DNA of 64,000 nt from a virus. The notes under the pieces are model-generated. The model did not search any database. It saw nothing but the letters and a program-made list of their open reading frames with translations, and had not been told where the DNA came from. Numbering within the stretch: position 1 is the first letter of the stretch; each line of letters begins with the position of its first letter. The position numbers and the translations under genes are program-made. This document shows positions 42,540 to 49,387 of this stretch, one piece after another. Location: IMG/VR virus record IMGVR_UViG_3300008952_000002, positions 124,001 to 188,000 of that record; one strand, 5' to 3'.

Positions 42540-42912
42540 CACAATTACACTTATAACTCCACCTGACAAATATTACGGATCAGCATTAAACATATTAATT
42601 GCGGCATGTGGTTTAGAAGATCAAAGAGAAATTTTAAATACACTAAAACATGTAGATTTAGATGTTAGTTTATGTATCTATGATCCGGTTATGAATGACA
42701 ATATAGATTGGTTGCTTAATACTACGCAACAATCAGATATCATAATAATTGATTTACGATACAATCATATTATTGCTCACGTGTTTGGATGGATGTTAAA
42801 TAAAAATAACTGCTATTACTTTTGCGATGATAGTATCGCAGAATCATATAGTTTATTAAATAAAAACAGAATAAAAAATATTATAGAGCCACTACAATAC
42901 TTGGAGGAATGA
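42523..42912 (+). CDS. Small conserved protein
   Basis: A 129-residue alpha/beta protein with strands TITLITPPD and SDIIIIDLRYNHI, ending IKNIIEPLQYLEE, loosely like a receiver-type domain but without a verified active site. It starts inside the previous gene and overlaps the bS21 gene by one base at the TGA/ATG junction. Probably one transcript with bS21. Function unknown. Confidence 0.45.
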   Translation: MSSANNTITLITPPDKYYGSALNILIAACGLEDQREILNTLKHVDLDVSLCIYDPVMNDNIDWLLNTTQQSDIIIIDLRYNHIIAHVFGWMLNKNNCYYFCDDSIAESYSLLNKNRIKNIIEPLQYLEE

Positions 42913-43220
42913 TGGCACAAACTTGGAATAATAGAAATACAAAATGGAATAATAATAGAAGAGCGCCATTCAAACAAAAAGATAAACGGGCTCCAGTAAA
43001 AATTACAGGACTCAGAGTTTGGGTTAATGACGGAAATGTTGAAAAGGCAATACGTAAACTTAAGAAGAAAATAGACAACGACGGCAAATTGCAAGAACTA
43101 AAAGCCCGCGAACATTATGAAAAGCCAAGTATTAAAAGAAAAAGAGCAAGAGACGTTGCCCGCAAGCGGCATCTTAAAGAGCAAGCAGAAAGAATACCTA
43201 GTAAAAATAGATTATACTAA
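42912..43220 (+). CDS. rpsU: Ribosomal protein bS21 with N-terminal extension
   Basis: A 102-residue phage-encoded small-subunit ribosomal protein. The core VNDGNVEKAIRKLKKKIDND, then AREHYEKPSIKRKRARDVARKRH and a terminal NRLY match bS21, whose helix sits near the 3' end of 16S rRNA and the anti-Shine-Dalgarno. About 38 extra residues at the N-terminus (QTWNNRNTKWNNNRRAPFKQ) are unusual. ATG 42912 was chosen over 42909 because GGAGG lies four bases upstream. Such proteins are known in marine phages. It could alter initiation on host ribosomes. Confidence 0.85.
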   Translation: MAQTWNNRNTKWNNNRRAPFKQKDKRAPVKITGLRVWVNDGNVEKAIRKLKKKIDNDGKLQELKAREHYEKPSIKRKRARDVARKRHLKEQAERIPSKNRLY

Positions 43221-43246
43221 CGACTAAGATACAAAATTTGCTATGA

Positions 43247-43270
43247 AAATGGGGGCAAACTGCCCCCACT
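43247..43270. terminator. Bidirectional terminator
   Basis: TGGGGGCA / TGCCCCCA, 8-bp stem and 3-base loop, flanked by A-run and C/T-run, between convergent genes. Confidence 0.8.
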
Positions 43271-43291
43271 TCCATCTCCTCCCTAAAAAGA

Positions 43292-43726
43292 TTAAAATTT
43301 AATCTCAATTTCCTTGGGTTTAGCGGTTTCAGGAACTTCTTGAACCAAACGAACTTCAAGCATACCGTTTTTACACTCTGCTGAGACAACCTTAACAAAT
43401 TCAGCAAGGTTCCAAGAGCGTTGGAAGTCGCGTGTAGCGATGCCCTTGTGTAACCATGTTTGCTTATCTGAATCTTCTTTGTGTCCTGAGACATTAAGAA
43501 CGCCGTTGTCAACGGTTACTGAAAGATCACCTTGATCAAAACCAGCGACAGCGATAGTGATAACATATTCTGTATCGCTAAGTTTTTCGATGTTGTAAGG
43601 TGGGTAAGATGGTGCTTGGCCCCTTGTAAACAATCTGTCCATATCGCCAAAGAGACGATCGAAGCCTACCATGTGTCGGTTAAGTGTTGGGATTAGATTC
43701 CCAGATGTGATTCTATACTCTGTCAT
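43292..43726 (-). CDS. Small heat-shock protein (Hsp20/IbpA family)
   Basis: A 144-residue alpha-crystallin-domain protein. The core is visible as YPPYNIEKLSDTEYVITIAV, VTVDNGVLNVSGHKE and a C-terminal GMLEVRLVQEVPE with a P-E-x-A-K-P-K-E-I-E-I-type end. It prevents aggregation of unfolded proteins, and Hsp20 genes are known in marine phages. An AAGGAGG ribosome binding site lies seven bases before ATG, and a perfect sigma70 promoter is at 43793-43821. The terminator at 43247 follows. Confidence 0.9.
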   Translation of the reverse strand: MTEYRITSGNLIPTLNRHMVGFDRLFGDMDRLFTRGQAPSYPPYNIEKLSDTEYVITIAVAGFDQGDLSVTVDNGVLNVSGHKEDSDKQTWLHKGIATRDFQRSWNLAEFVKVVSAECKNGMLEVRLVQEVPETAKPKEIEIKF

Positions 43727-43792
43727 TTTAAGTTCCTCCTTATATTAAGCGAGTAAAGTTATAAGCCTCCCAATTGAGCACTTATATTACAT

Positions 43793-43821
43793 ATTATAGC
43801 ATCTTTGCTTTAATATGTCAA
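43793..43821 (-). promoter_or_regulatory. Consensus sigma70 promoter for Hsp20
   Basis: Reading leftward: TTGACA, 17 bases, TATAAT. The leader is about 60 bases and ends in a strong ribosome binding site. Confidence 0.8.
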
Positions 43822-43830
43822 TAATATTTA

Positions 43831-44898
43831 TCAAAGATTTCGTAGTGTTTCTAAATTTTTTGTTTGCAAGAAAAATTCTTCTGTCTTTGTGTATTCTTCA
43901 AATTGTGCGTCTGACCAATCCATAAAAGAATGATCATTAGTAGTAAACACATATTCATCAATGCTTGCGTTTCGAATCGCAATAAGTTTGGTAAACCAAC
44001 GATCAGTGACATATTTAACGGCATTATCAAACGTTGTATAATTGTGCGGAGTTTTTACCATGTTTACACTCATTTCAAAGTGGCAGTCATCATATTTTCC
44101 ATAACAATATTCAGCCCATAGATCAATGTTGCTTTGTACTTCTTCCCATTTAGCAGGCCATCTAACATAATTAAATGTTTCTTCAATGCCATCTATACTA
44201 AAACACATATCGACACTTTTGTATTCTTTGAAAATACTCCATTTTTCATCTTCTAAATCTATTCTGACGGTACCGTTTGTGTTATAAATGACATAAACAT
44301 CCTTTCTTTGTTCTGGCGGAATTAAATTTAAAATTTTAAAGTGTGAATCTGTTAGCAAGGGTTCACCGCCGTTGAAGTGTATATTTTCCATATTTTTAAA
44401 GTCAATATTCGGAATATCTTCTTTTTTAAATTCATAAGAGTAATCTAAATTACTTACATAGTTTCCTTTATAACGTAAATCAGTTTTTCCTGCTTTATCT
44501 GCTTTTTTAAGAAGTGTAAACCATGATGAACTATTTGTATATGTACAAGTACTACAAGCCAAATTACACAAGTTTCCAGTCCAAAAATCTAACTTATACG
44601 GAGCATCATTTTCAAGAGCATCTTCAAAATTGCCGTGTTGTTCTAACCAAACATCATTAGAATGTAATCGTCTGCTATATCGACCAAACTTTTCTTGTTC
44701 AACACAGGCGCGACATTCTTCAGGAACTTCGTTGTTTAGAATTTGTTTTCGTATATTTTCAAGATAAGGATCGTTCCATAGGTCATCTTTTTGAGTGCTT
44801 TTTTGCCCTTCATTAAGACAACAAGGAAAAATATGATCTTCTTTAACTATAGAAAGACTTACGAAAGGCTCTATACAAAAGAACTTTTTGTCGTGCAT
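43831..44898 (-). CDS. Radical SAM protein (4 of 5)
   Basis: A 355-residue protein. The Fe-S motif CNLACSTC lies near residues 110-117, followed by the GGEP block (FNGGEPLLTD). An N-terminal CCLNEGQ and a CRACVEQE segment provide extra cysteines of the SPASM/twitch type. The substrate is unknown. A late box (minus TATAAATA, 44907-44914) lies eight bases before ATG 44898, within a divergent promoter pair. Confidence 0.78.
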   Translation of the reverse strand: MHDKKFFCIEPFVSLSIVKEDHIFPCCLNEGQKSTQKDDLWNDPYLENIRKQILNNEVPEECRACVEQEKFGRYSRRLHSNDVWLEQHGNFEDALENDAPYKLDFWTGNLCNLACSTCTYTNSSSWFTLLKKADKAGKTDLRYKGNYVSNLDYSYEFKKEDIPNIDFKNMENIHFNGGEPLLTDSHFKILNLIPPEQRKDVYVIYNTNGTVRIDLEDEKWSIFKEYKSVDMCFSIDGIEETFNYVRWPAKWEEVQSNIDLWAEYCYGKYDDCHFEMSVNMVKTPHNYTTFDNAVKYVTDRWFTKLIAIRNASIDEYVFTTNDHSFMDWSDAQFEEYTKTEEFFLQTKNLETLRNL

Positions 44899-44906
44899 GG
44901 TACAAA

Positions 44907-44914
44907 TATTTATA
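44907..44914 (-). promoter_or_regulatory. Late promoter, minus member of divergent pair
   Basis: TATAAATA on minus, eight bases before ATG 44898. Confidence 0.6.
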
Positions 44915-44928
44915 ATAATATTCTTTTA

Positions 44929-44936
44929 CATAAATA
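44929..44936 (+). promoter_or_regulatory. Late promoter, plus member, leaderless geometry
   Basis: CATAAATA, five bases, ATG 44942. Confidence 0.7.
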
Positions 44937-44941
44937 TATTA

Positions 44942-45412
44942 ATGAAGTCTAATAGTTTCTTAAAGTGGTGGTTATTGACCTGCGTAATAGCATGTAGTGC
45001 CGCAGTATTATATTATTTTGATATGTGGCGTACTCTTTGGTATTTAGACCAAACAAAAATTAGTTTCTTTATTATAGCATTGTTTACAGGCGTAACAGCC
45101 AATATAGGGTTACAAACATACAAAGTTTCTAAACGCAAACCATTAAACTTTAGATCTATAGAAGTATCTTGGTTCTTCGCCGAGTCGATGGTATCACTAG
45201 GACTAATTGGAACAGTAACTGGATTTATTATAATGCTTGGTGGCTCGTTTAACGATCTAGATTTATCAAACATCGGACAGGCAAAAGAAGTCATTCGCGA
45301 CATGGCTGCTGGTATGAGTACAGCATTAACTACTACATTGGTGGGTTTAACGTGTTCGTTACTTTCAAAACTTCAATTGATAAACTTAGAATATGACCAC
45401 AGGAAAGCGTGA
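44942..45412 (+). CDS. ExbB/TolQ/MotA-like proton-channel subunit
   Basis: A 156-residue membrane protein. After an N-terminal helix it has two closely spaced helices containing SLGLIGTVTGFIIMLGG and GMSTALTTTLVGLTCSLL, the core of the ExbB/TolQ/MotA family, which uses the proton-motive force across the inner membrane. The length is short relative to ExbB. The next gene, overlapping by 20 bases, encodes a plausible ExbD/MotB-like partner. It starts a late operon running into ClpS. Confidence 0.75.
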   Translation: MKSNSFLKWWLLTCVIACSAAVLYYFDMWRTLWYLDQTKISFFIIALFTGVTANIGLQTYKVSKRKPLNFRSIEVSWFFAESMVSLGLIGTVTGFIIMLGGSFNDLDLSNIGQAKEVIRDMAAGMSTALTTTLVGLTCSLLSKLQLINLEYDHRKA

Positions 45413-46223
45413 GCGATCAAAATTTTCAGGACTAGGATTTACTGATCTACTTTTTAATACATTAGTAGGTTTCGTATTTCTGTTTGTTATCTCTTTTTTG
45501 CTAATACAACCTCCTATACCTACGAATAAAAAAATAGACCCTAAGTCTGAACTAATTATTACATTGACTTGGGAAGTTGGCAATTACAGTGATATTGACT
45601 TGTGGGTAAAAGATCCTGAAGGTAATGTTGTTAGTTTTAAATCGCGCACATCAGGCTTAATGCATTTAGATAGAGATGATTTGGGCGCGGCAAACGATAC
45701 ACTTATGTTAGCAGACGGCACTATAGTAGCAGTAGATGAAAATGTTGAAGTTGCTACTATACGTGGCTGGATTCCAGGTGAATGGACAGTTAATGTACAC
45801 TATTATGCACATCGGTCAAGACTTTCCGGATACACGGGAGCAGATAATCCTGAGGACATATCTCCAAATCCTCCCAAATATCCAATACCTGTAACAGTTG
45901 AATTAGTAAGAGTAAATCCGTTTAAAGAAATTACTACTGCCAAATTTGAAATGACAGAAACTGGCGAAGAAGTTACTGCATTTAACTTTACAGTTGTACA
46001 AAGAGAGAATGGAATCGCAACCCCAGACGGTACCCAAAGTTATACATATTCTATAGAATACGTTAATAATCATCCGACACCATTTGTATATACAGATGGG
46101 TTAACACACTTTGAAGACGATAATGGCAATCATCCTATGGCAATTGGTGATACATATGATCCTAGTCTATGGGATGGAATGACAACTCAATTGAGAAAAT
46201 GGCAACAAGAGGGAACTAATTAG
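45393..46223 (+). CDS. ExbD/MotB-like partner with an extracytoplasmic domain
   Basis: A 276-residue protein. The N-terminal ~40 residues have the ExbD/MotB-style single helix with a conserved aspartate (GFTDLLFNTLVGFVFLFVIS). A proline-rich linker leads to a periplasmic domain containing the YfaP/DUF2135-type motif YSDIDLWVKDPEGN. This layout fits a proton-driven complex that reaches across the periplasm. It overlaps the upstream channel gene and is followed by a two-helix membrane gene. Confidence 0.65.
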   Translation: MTTGKRERSKFSGLGFTDLLFNTLVGFVFLFVISFLLIQPPIPTNKKIDPKSELIITLTWEVGNYSDIDLWVKDPEGNVVSFKSRTSGLMHLDRDDLGAANDTLMLADGTIVAVDENVEVATIRGWIPGEWTVNVHYYAHRSRLSGYTGADNPEDISPNPPKYPIPVTVELVRVNPFKEITTAKFEMTETGEEVTAFNFTVVQRENGIATPDGTQSYTYSIEYVNNHPTPFVYTDGLTHFEDDNGNHPMAIGDTYDPSLWDGMTTQLRKWQQEGTN

Positions 46224-46225
46224 TT

Positions 46226-46789
46226 ATGTCAGAGAAAGAAATAATAGATTTTACTGATTATACTACGGATGAAATCGTTTTATCAGACTGGTATAATATT
46301 ATATACGAGTTTGGTTTACAATTGGGTGCCATGCTAGTATTAGCAATATTAGTATTATACGCATTACTAAAAACACCAGCTAAGTTTTATATAAAGTTTT
46401 TAACAATTCCATTGATTTTTTTCTTATTCTATAGTACAATAGTGAAGTTAAATAATTTTCTAGGATATGCACTTCCTACATACCCTTCAGGAAAAGTTGT
46501 GCTACTTGATGGACAACGACAAGGGCATGTAATAGAAATATGGGTGCAACATTTAGGAGAGAGAAATACTCGTTTATATAAAATACCTTTCTCACGAGAA
46601 ATGCAAGAAGAACTTAAACGTGGAAGAGAAGCAAAGAAAAAAGGAAACCCACTAGTTATTGAATTTTTAGAGGGTATGCTGGAGCGAGGGCAAAGTGGAC
46701 AAACTCGAGAAGGCGCAAGATATAAAATATATAGACTAAAAGACTTTGTAGATAAAAATATTAAGAAAGATTACGAAAAGGATAATTAA
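46226..46789 (+). CDS. Two-helix membrane protein of the ExbBD-like operon
   Basis: A 187-residue protein with helices near residues 30-55 (QLGAMLVLAILVLYALL) and 60-80 (FLTIPLIFFLFYSTIV), then a soluble basic C-terminal domain (ERNTRLYKIPFSREMQ ... RYKIYRLKDFVDK). Genes on both sides overlap or adjoin. A third component of the proton-channel complex is plausible, but the family is unrecognised. Confidence 0.5.
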   Translation: MSEKEIIDFTDYTTDEIVLSDWYNIIYEFGLQLGAMLVLAILVLYALLKTPAKFYIKFLTIPLIFFLFYSTIVKLNNFLGYALPTYPSGKVVLLDGQRQGHVIEIWVQHLGERNTRLYKIPFSREMQEELKRGREAKKKGNPLVIEFLEGMLERGQSGQTREGARYKIYRLKDFVDKNIKKDYEKDN

Positions 46790-47088
46790 TGTCTGATACT
46801 GCAACCAAGATTAAAAAGCAATTAGATTTAAAAGAGCCATCATTGTATAAAGTTATATTCATCAATGATGATGTAACACCAATGGACTTTGTTGTTAATG
46901 TTCTTATGACTGTGTTTAGCCACACATTAGAAGAAGCACAAGAACTAACATATAAAGTAGATGCAGAAGGTTCTGCTATTGTTGCTATTTTGCCATATGA
47001 AATTGCTGAACAACACGGTATTGAAGTGACACTTTTGGCACGAAATAATAATTATCCGCTACAAGTTAAAGTAGAAGCGGATAAATAA
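46789..47088 (+). CDS. clpS: ClpS adaptor
   Basis: A 99-residue adaptor that delivers N-degron substrates to ClpAP/ClpCP. The family core is clear: YKVIFINDDVTPMDFVVNVL, SHTLEEAQELTYKVDAEG and LPYEIAEQHG ... NNYPLQVKVE. The motif residues N-D-D and the substrate-binding region are intact. ClpS genes are known in marine phages. Near a tmRNA gene it adds a second route of targeted proteolysis. The ATG overlaps the upstream stop by one base. Confidence 0.9.
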   Translation: MSDTATKIKKQLDLKEPSLYKVIFINDDVTPMDFVVNVLMTVFSHTLEEAQELTYKVDAEGSAIVAILPYEIAEQHGIEVTLLARNNNYPLQVKVEADK

Positions 47089-47111
47089 CTTATATTTTAA
47101 AGGAGCTTATT

Positions 47112-47279
47112 ATGTTTAATTTAATTGATTGGGCCAAAGCAAAATGGTCAGAAAGATCAACTTGGGATGGCACAGTACTAGTAGGTGTTGGTGTTCTTGC
47201 ACTATTATTTTCACCACTAGTTACTTGGATTGCATGGGCCGCTATTATTTACGGTGCATGGAGAATTTGGCAAGACTAA
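47112..47279 (+). CDS. Small one-to-two-helix membrane protein
   Basis: A 55-residue protein behind AAAGGAG, beginning MFNLIDWAKAKWSERSTW and containing two closely spaced hydrophobic stretches (VLVGVGVLALLFSPL, WIAWAAIIYGAW). I recall similar short proteins in marine phages. It is too short for a confident function. It sits between ClpS and the gene at 47294. Confidence 0.6.
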   Translation: MFNLIDWAKAKWSERSTWDGTVLVGVGVLALLFSPLVTWIAWAAIIYGAWRIWQD

Positions 47280-47293
47280 TATAGGATTTGATT

Positions 47294-47620
47294 ATGGATG
47301 ACTCAACTTTAAAATTAGAGTGTCTCAAACTTGCAGAAGGCGATGTTGAAAAAGCAGAAACTTTTTACGCATTTTGTAAAGATCTGCAAGAATCAAATTC
47401 AAAACAAATACTCAAAGAAACACATAGGTACACTGAAACACCATATTTCGATTGCGGGCCCGCAACATGGGGCCCATCATCACGTTGGTATAACACTTAC
47501 ACAAATCTTGATGTTCCTTTTATTCCGGAAACATCTGATGAAATGACAAATGAAAAAGCAAAAGAACATGTTATTGACAATCATGCGTTTGCCGACAACA
47601 CAACAAAAAATCAATACTAA
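47294..47620 (+). CDS. Unknown acidic protein
   Basis: A 108-residue protein starting at ATG 47294 behind TAGGA. It begins [20 protein letters not shown] and contains a pair of GP turns ([12 protein letters not shown]) and a hydrophilic tail. No domain recognised. Its TAA overlaps the ATG of bL33 by one base, so it is probably translationally coupled to it. Confidence 0.5.
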   Translation: MDDSTLKLECLKLAEGDVEKAETFYAFCKDLQESNSKQILKETHRYTETPYFDCGPATWGPSSRWYNTYTNLDVPFIPETSDEMTNEKAKEHVIDNHAFADNTTKNQY

Positions 47621-47793
47621 TGTCTTATCCTACTAGTAAATCAATTAGAATAGTTAAACTAGTGTCAACAGAAGGCACTGGCTACTATTATACTACTACT
47701 AAAAACGGACGCAATCCTGAAAAACTACGTAAAAAGAAATACGATCCAGTTTTAAGAAAACACGTCTGGTTTGAAGAAAAGAAAATTAAATAA
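47620..47793 (+). CDS. rpmG: Ribosomal protein bL33
   Basis: A 57-residue large-subunit ribosomal protein. It matches bL33 along its length: [20 protein letters not shown], then [12 protein letters not shown] and [12 protein letters not shown]. It lacks zinc cysteines, so it is the C-minus form. bL33 lies near the ribosomal E site and peptidyl-tRNA path. Phage copies are known from marine viromics. It precedes a strong stem-loop and the tmRNA gene. Confidence 0.9.
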   Translation: MSYPTSKSIRIVKLVSTEGTGYYYTTTKNGRNPEKLRKKKYDPVLRKHVWFEEKKIK

Positions 47794-47818
47794 AGGAATG
47801 CTCAGGTATTCCTTTATT
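47789..47818 (+). terminator. Stem-loop terminator after bL33
   Basis: AATAAAGGAAT / ATTCCTTTATT, 11-bp stem with 8-base loop, spanning the bL33 stop codon. Confidence 0.8.
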
Positions 47819-47830
47819 CTTCTACACCTA

Positions 47831-47838
47831 TATAAATA
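47831..47838 (+). promoter_or_regulatory. Consensus late promoter for tmRNA
   Basis: TATAAATA predicts transcription from about 47844, immediately before the acceptor piece. Confidence 0.65.
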
Positions 47839-47843
47839 ATTTT

Positions 47844-48100
47844 GATTGTCGTATGAAGTTGAAAGTACGCATTCTGGACCCGGGGGCAGTGCCCGGCACC
47901 TCCACCAAATTTTTTACGGGGGTGACACAGTTTCGACAGGGTGAAGAGGATAAATGGACGACATATGGGAGCAGTTCCATATTAAAAAACAGCAAACTAT
48001 ATAATTGCAAATGACGATTATTACGATTACGCATTAGCCGCCTAATTAGCGGTCGCGTAGGGGGTTTCGGGGGCGACACCTTCTTAACAAAGTCGCCCCC
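47844..48100 (+). ncRNA. ssrA: Circularly permuted two-piece tmRNA (alphaproteobacterial type)
   Basis: This RNA rescues stalled ribosomes and tags the incomplete protein. The gene is permuted: the acceptor piece comes first and ends in a T-arm (CCGGG/CCCGG with a 7-base loop) and CACCTCC-A-CCA at 47897-47907. After a short linker the coding piece begins GGGGGTGACACAG at 47918, and GGGGGTG pairs with CACCTCC over all seven positions (one G-U). The tag frame at 48007-48045 encodes ANDDYYDYALAA followed by TAA. A GC-rich 9-bp hairpin (48069-48100) ends the element. The permuted form is typical of alphaproteobacteria and suggests the host group. Confidence 0.9.
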
Positions 48101-48108
48101 ACTAAATA
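48101..48108 (+). promoter_or_regulatory. Late-like box, leaderless geometry
   Basis: ACTAAATA, five bases, ATG 48114. It directly follows the tmRNA 3' hairpin. Confidence 0.5.
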
Positions 48109-48113
48109 TGTGT

Positions 48114-48899
48114 ATGGAAACGAAAGAAGAAACGCCTTACAAATATGTTGCTTTAGGATGTAGTTTAACAGGATGTAGTTTAACTCAACAGCACGGCTAT
48201 GTGCACTATTTAAATGGTACCTATAGTTTAGATATTAAACATATTTCACAAGGCGGTGGAGACAATTATTTACAACACCATAGATTATCTAATCTTTATG
48301 CAAAAAATTTAATTAATAAAGATACCACACTACTTTGGCAGTTAACAGCGCCAGATAGACTTTTTTATCTATTGAATGACGATCAAGATGTAGAGTTTCA
48401 TGGTCTTAAATATGGGGAAGACGACGTTGAGAAGAAACCTGACTGGGATTGGATGTGGTTCTATCACAATAAACTAAAAAGTTATACTGAAGAAGAATGG
48501 AGTATTTTTAACAGGAAAGCAATAAGTATTAGAGCAAACAATCAAAGATTTCATTATGAAATGAAATTTGGCTGCCTTACCCGAACAATTTATCATTTGC
48601 AAGAAACGCTTGTTAATATAGGCTTATGGTCTAATACGGTCAAAGAAATAATATTATATTTTGGTTGGGATTGGTATGGAGAATACAAAGACGAGATGTA
48701 CCCACAAACATTGGATTTTTTACATAGATATTCTAATATTAAAGTAATACCTCTAGAAAAAAGCATACTGCAATGGTCTATAGATAAAAATATTACCCTC
48801 TATGAAGACGGGATGCATCCGAGTTATGAAGGTCATTGTGACTGGTGTAAAAATGTGTTAGTACCTTATTTAGATTTATATGGAAGTATGTATTCATGA
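48114..48899 (+). CDS. SGNH-hydrolase-like protein with a duplicated nucleophile motif (2 of 3)
   Basis: A 261-residue protein with SGNH blocks: the nucleophile strand VALGCSLTGCSLTQ, a glycine block SQGGGDN and a C-terminal DGMHPSYEGH. The GCSLT pentapeptide is duplicated in tandem by a 15-bp repeat. Esterase or acyltransferase activity on host glycans or lipids is plausible. ATG 48114 was preferred over 48108 because the promoter box predicts +1 there. The next gene overlaps by four bases. Confidence 0.6.
   Translation: METKEETPYKYVALGCSLTGCSLTQQHGYVHYLNGTYSLDIKHISQGGGDNYLQHHRLSNLYAKNLINKDTTLLWQLTAPDRLFYLLNDDQDVEFHGLKYGEDDVEKKPDWDWMWFYHNKLKSYTEEEWSIFNRKAISIRANNQRFHYEMKFGCLTRTIYHLQETLVNIGLWSNTVKEIILYFGWDWYGEYKDEMYPQTLDFLHRYSNIKVIPLEKSILQWSIDKNITLYEDGMHPSYEGHCDWCKNVLVPYLDLYGSMYS
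48156..48185 (+). repeat. 15-bp tandem repeat in the SGNH gene
   Basis: GGATGTAGTTTAACA followed by GGATGTAGTTTAACT duplicates the serine nucleophile loop (GCSLT twice). Confidence 0.8.
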
Positions 48900-49387
48900 T
48901 AACAAGAAATATTATTAAAAATGTTATATTAGTATTAGGGTTATTAGGCTTACTAACATACGCAAGCATTAATGCGGTTGCGTGTGTTGAAGGTTGTACT
49001 AACGTTAGAGAACAATTTAACTTTCGATCCTACTCAAGTGATGCAACACATGGTTGGTATACAGGCTATGAACGAGGTGTTCATCCACTATGCGACGGTA
49101 TTGACATTGACCATGTTGTAAGTTTAAAAGAAGCATGTGAGTTAGGATTACCAAAAGAACTTTGGGTAGAGTTTGCTAATGATTCGGAAAATCATGTTCC
49201 GGCATGTTCTTCTATTAACAGGTCAAAAGGATCAGCAAATCCAGAAACATGGCTAGAACGATCGCAAGATGGGCGCGGCAGAGATTACGAAATACTGCAT
49301 TATGAAAAATATGTAGATTTATATTACTATATATTAGACAAGTATGGCCTAGAAAAAGATCGTTTCCTTTCAAACCCCGCTAATTAA
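48896..49387 (+). CDS. Secreted HNH-type nuclease (DUF1524-like)
   Basis: A 163-residue protein. The first ~28 residues form a signal peptide or anchor (VILVLGLLGLLTYASINAVA). The catalytic core CDGIDIDHVVSLKEA carries the D-H of the beta-beta-alpha-metal fold, with a later NHVPACSS. DUF1524 nucleases cut DNA outside the cytoplasm. Four cysteines suggest disulfides, so the periplasmic thioredoxin-like gene nearby may matter. It overlaps the SGNH-like gene by four bases. Confidence 0.7.
   Translation: MITRNIIKNVILVLGLLGLLTYASINAVACVEGCTNVREQFNFRSYSSDATHGWYTGYERGVHPLCDGIDIDHVVSLKEACELGLPKELWVEFANDSENHVPACSSINRSKGSANPETWLERSQDGRGRDYEILHYEKYVDLYYYILDKYGLEKDRFLSNPAN

Noticed and set aside
48896-49387. 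Homing endonuclease
   Set aside because: The HNH-type core is preceded by a signal peptide and matches the secreted DUF1524 type, not an intron- or gene-invading enzyme.
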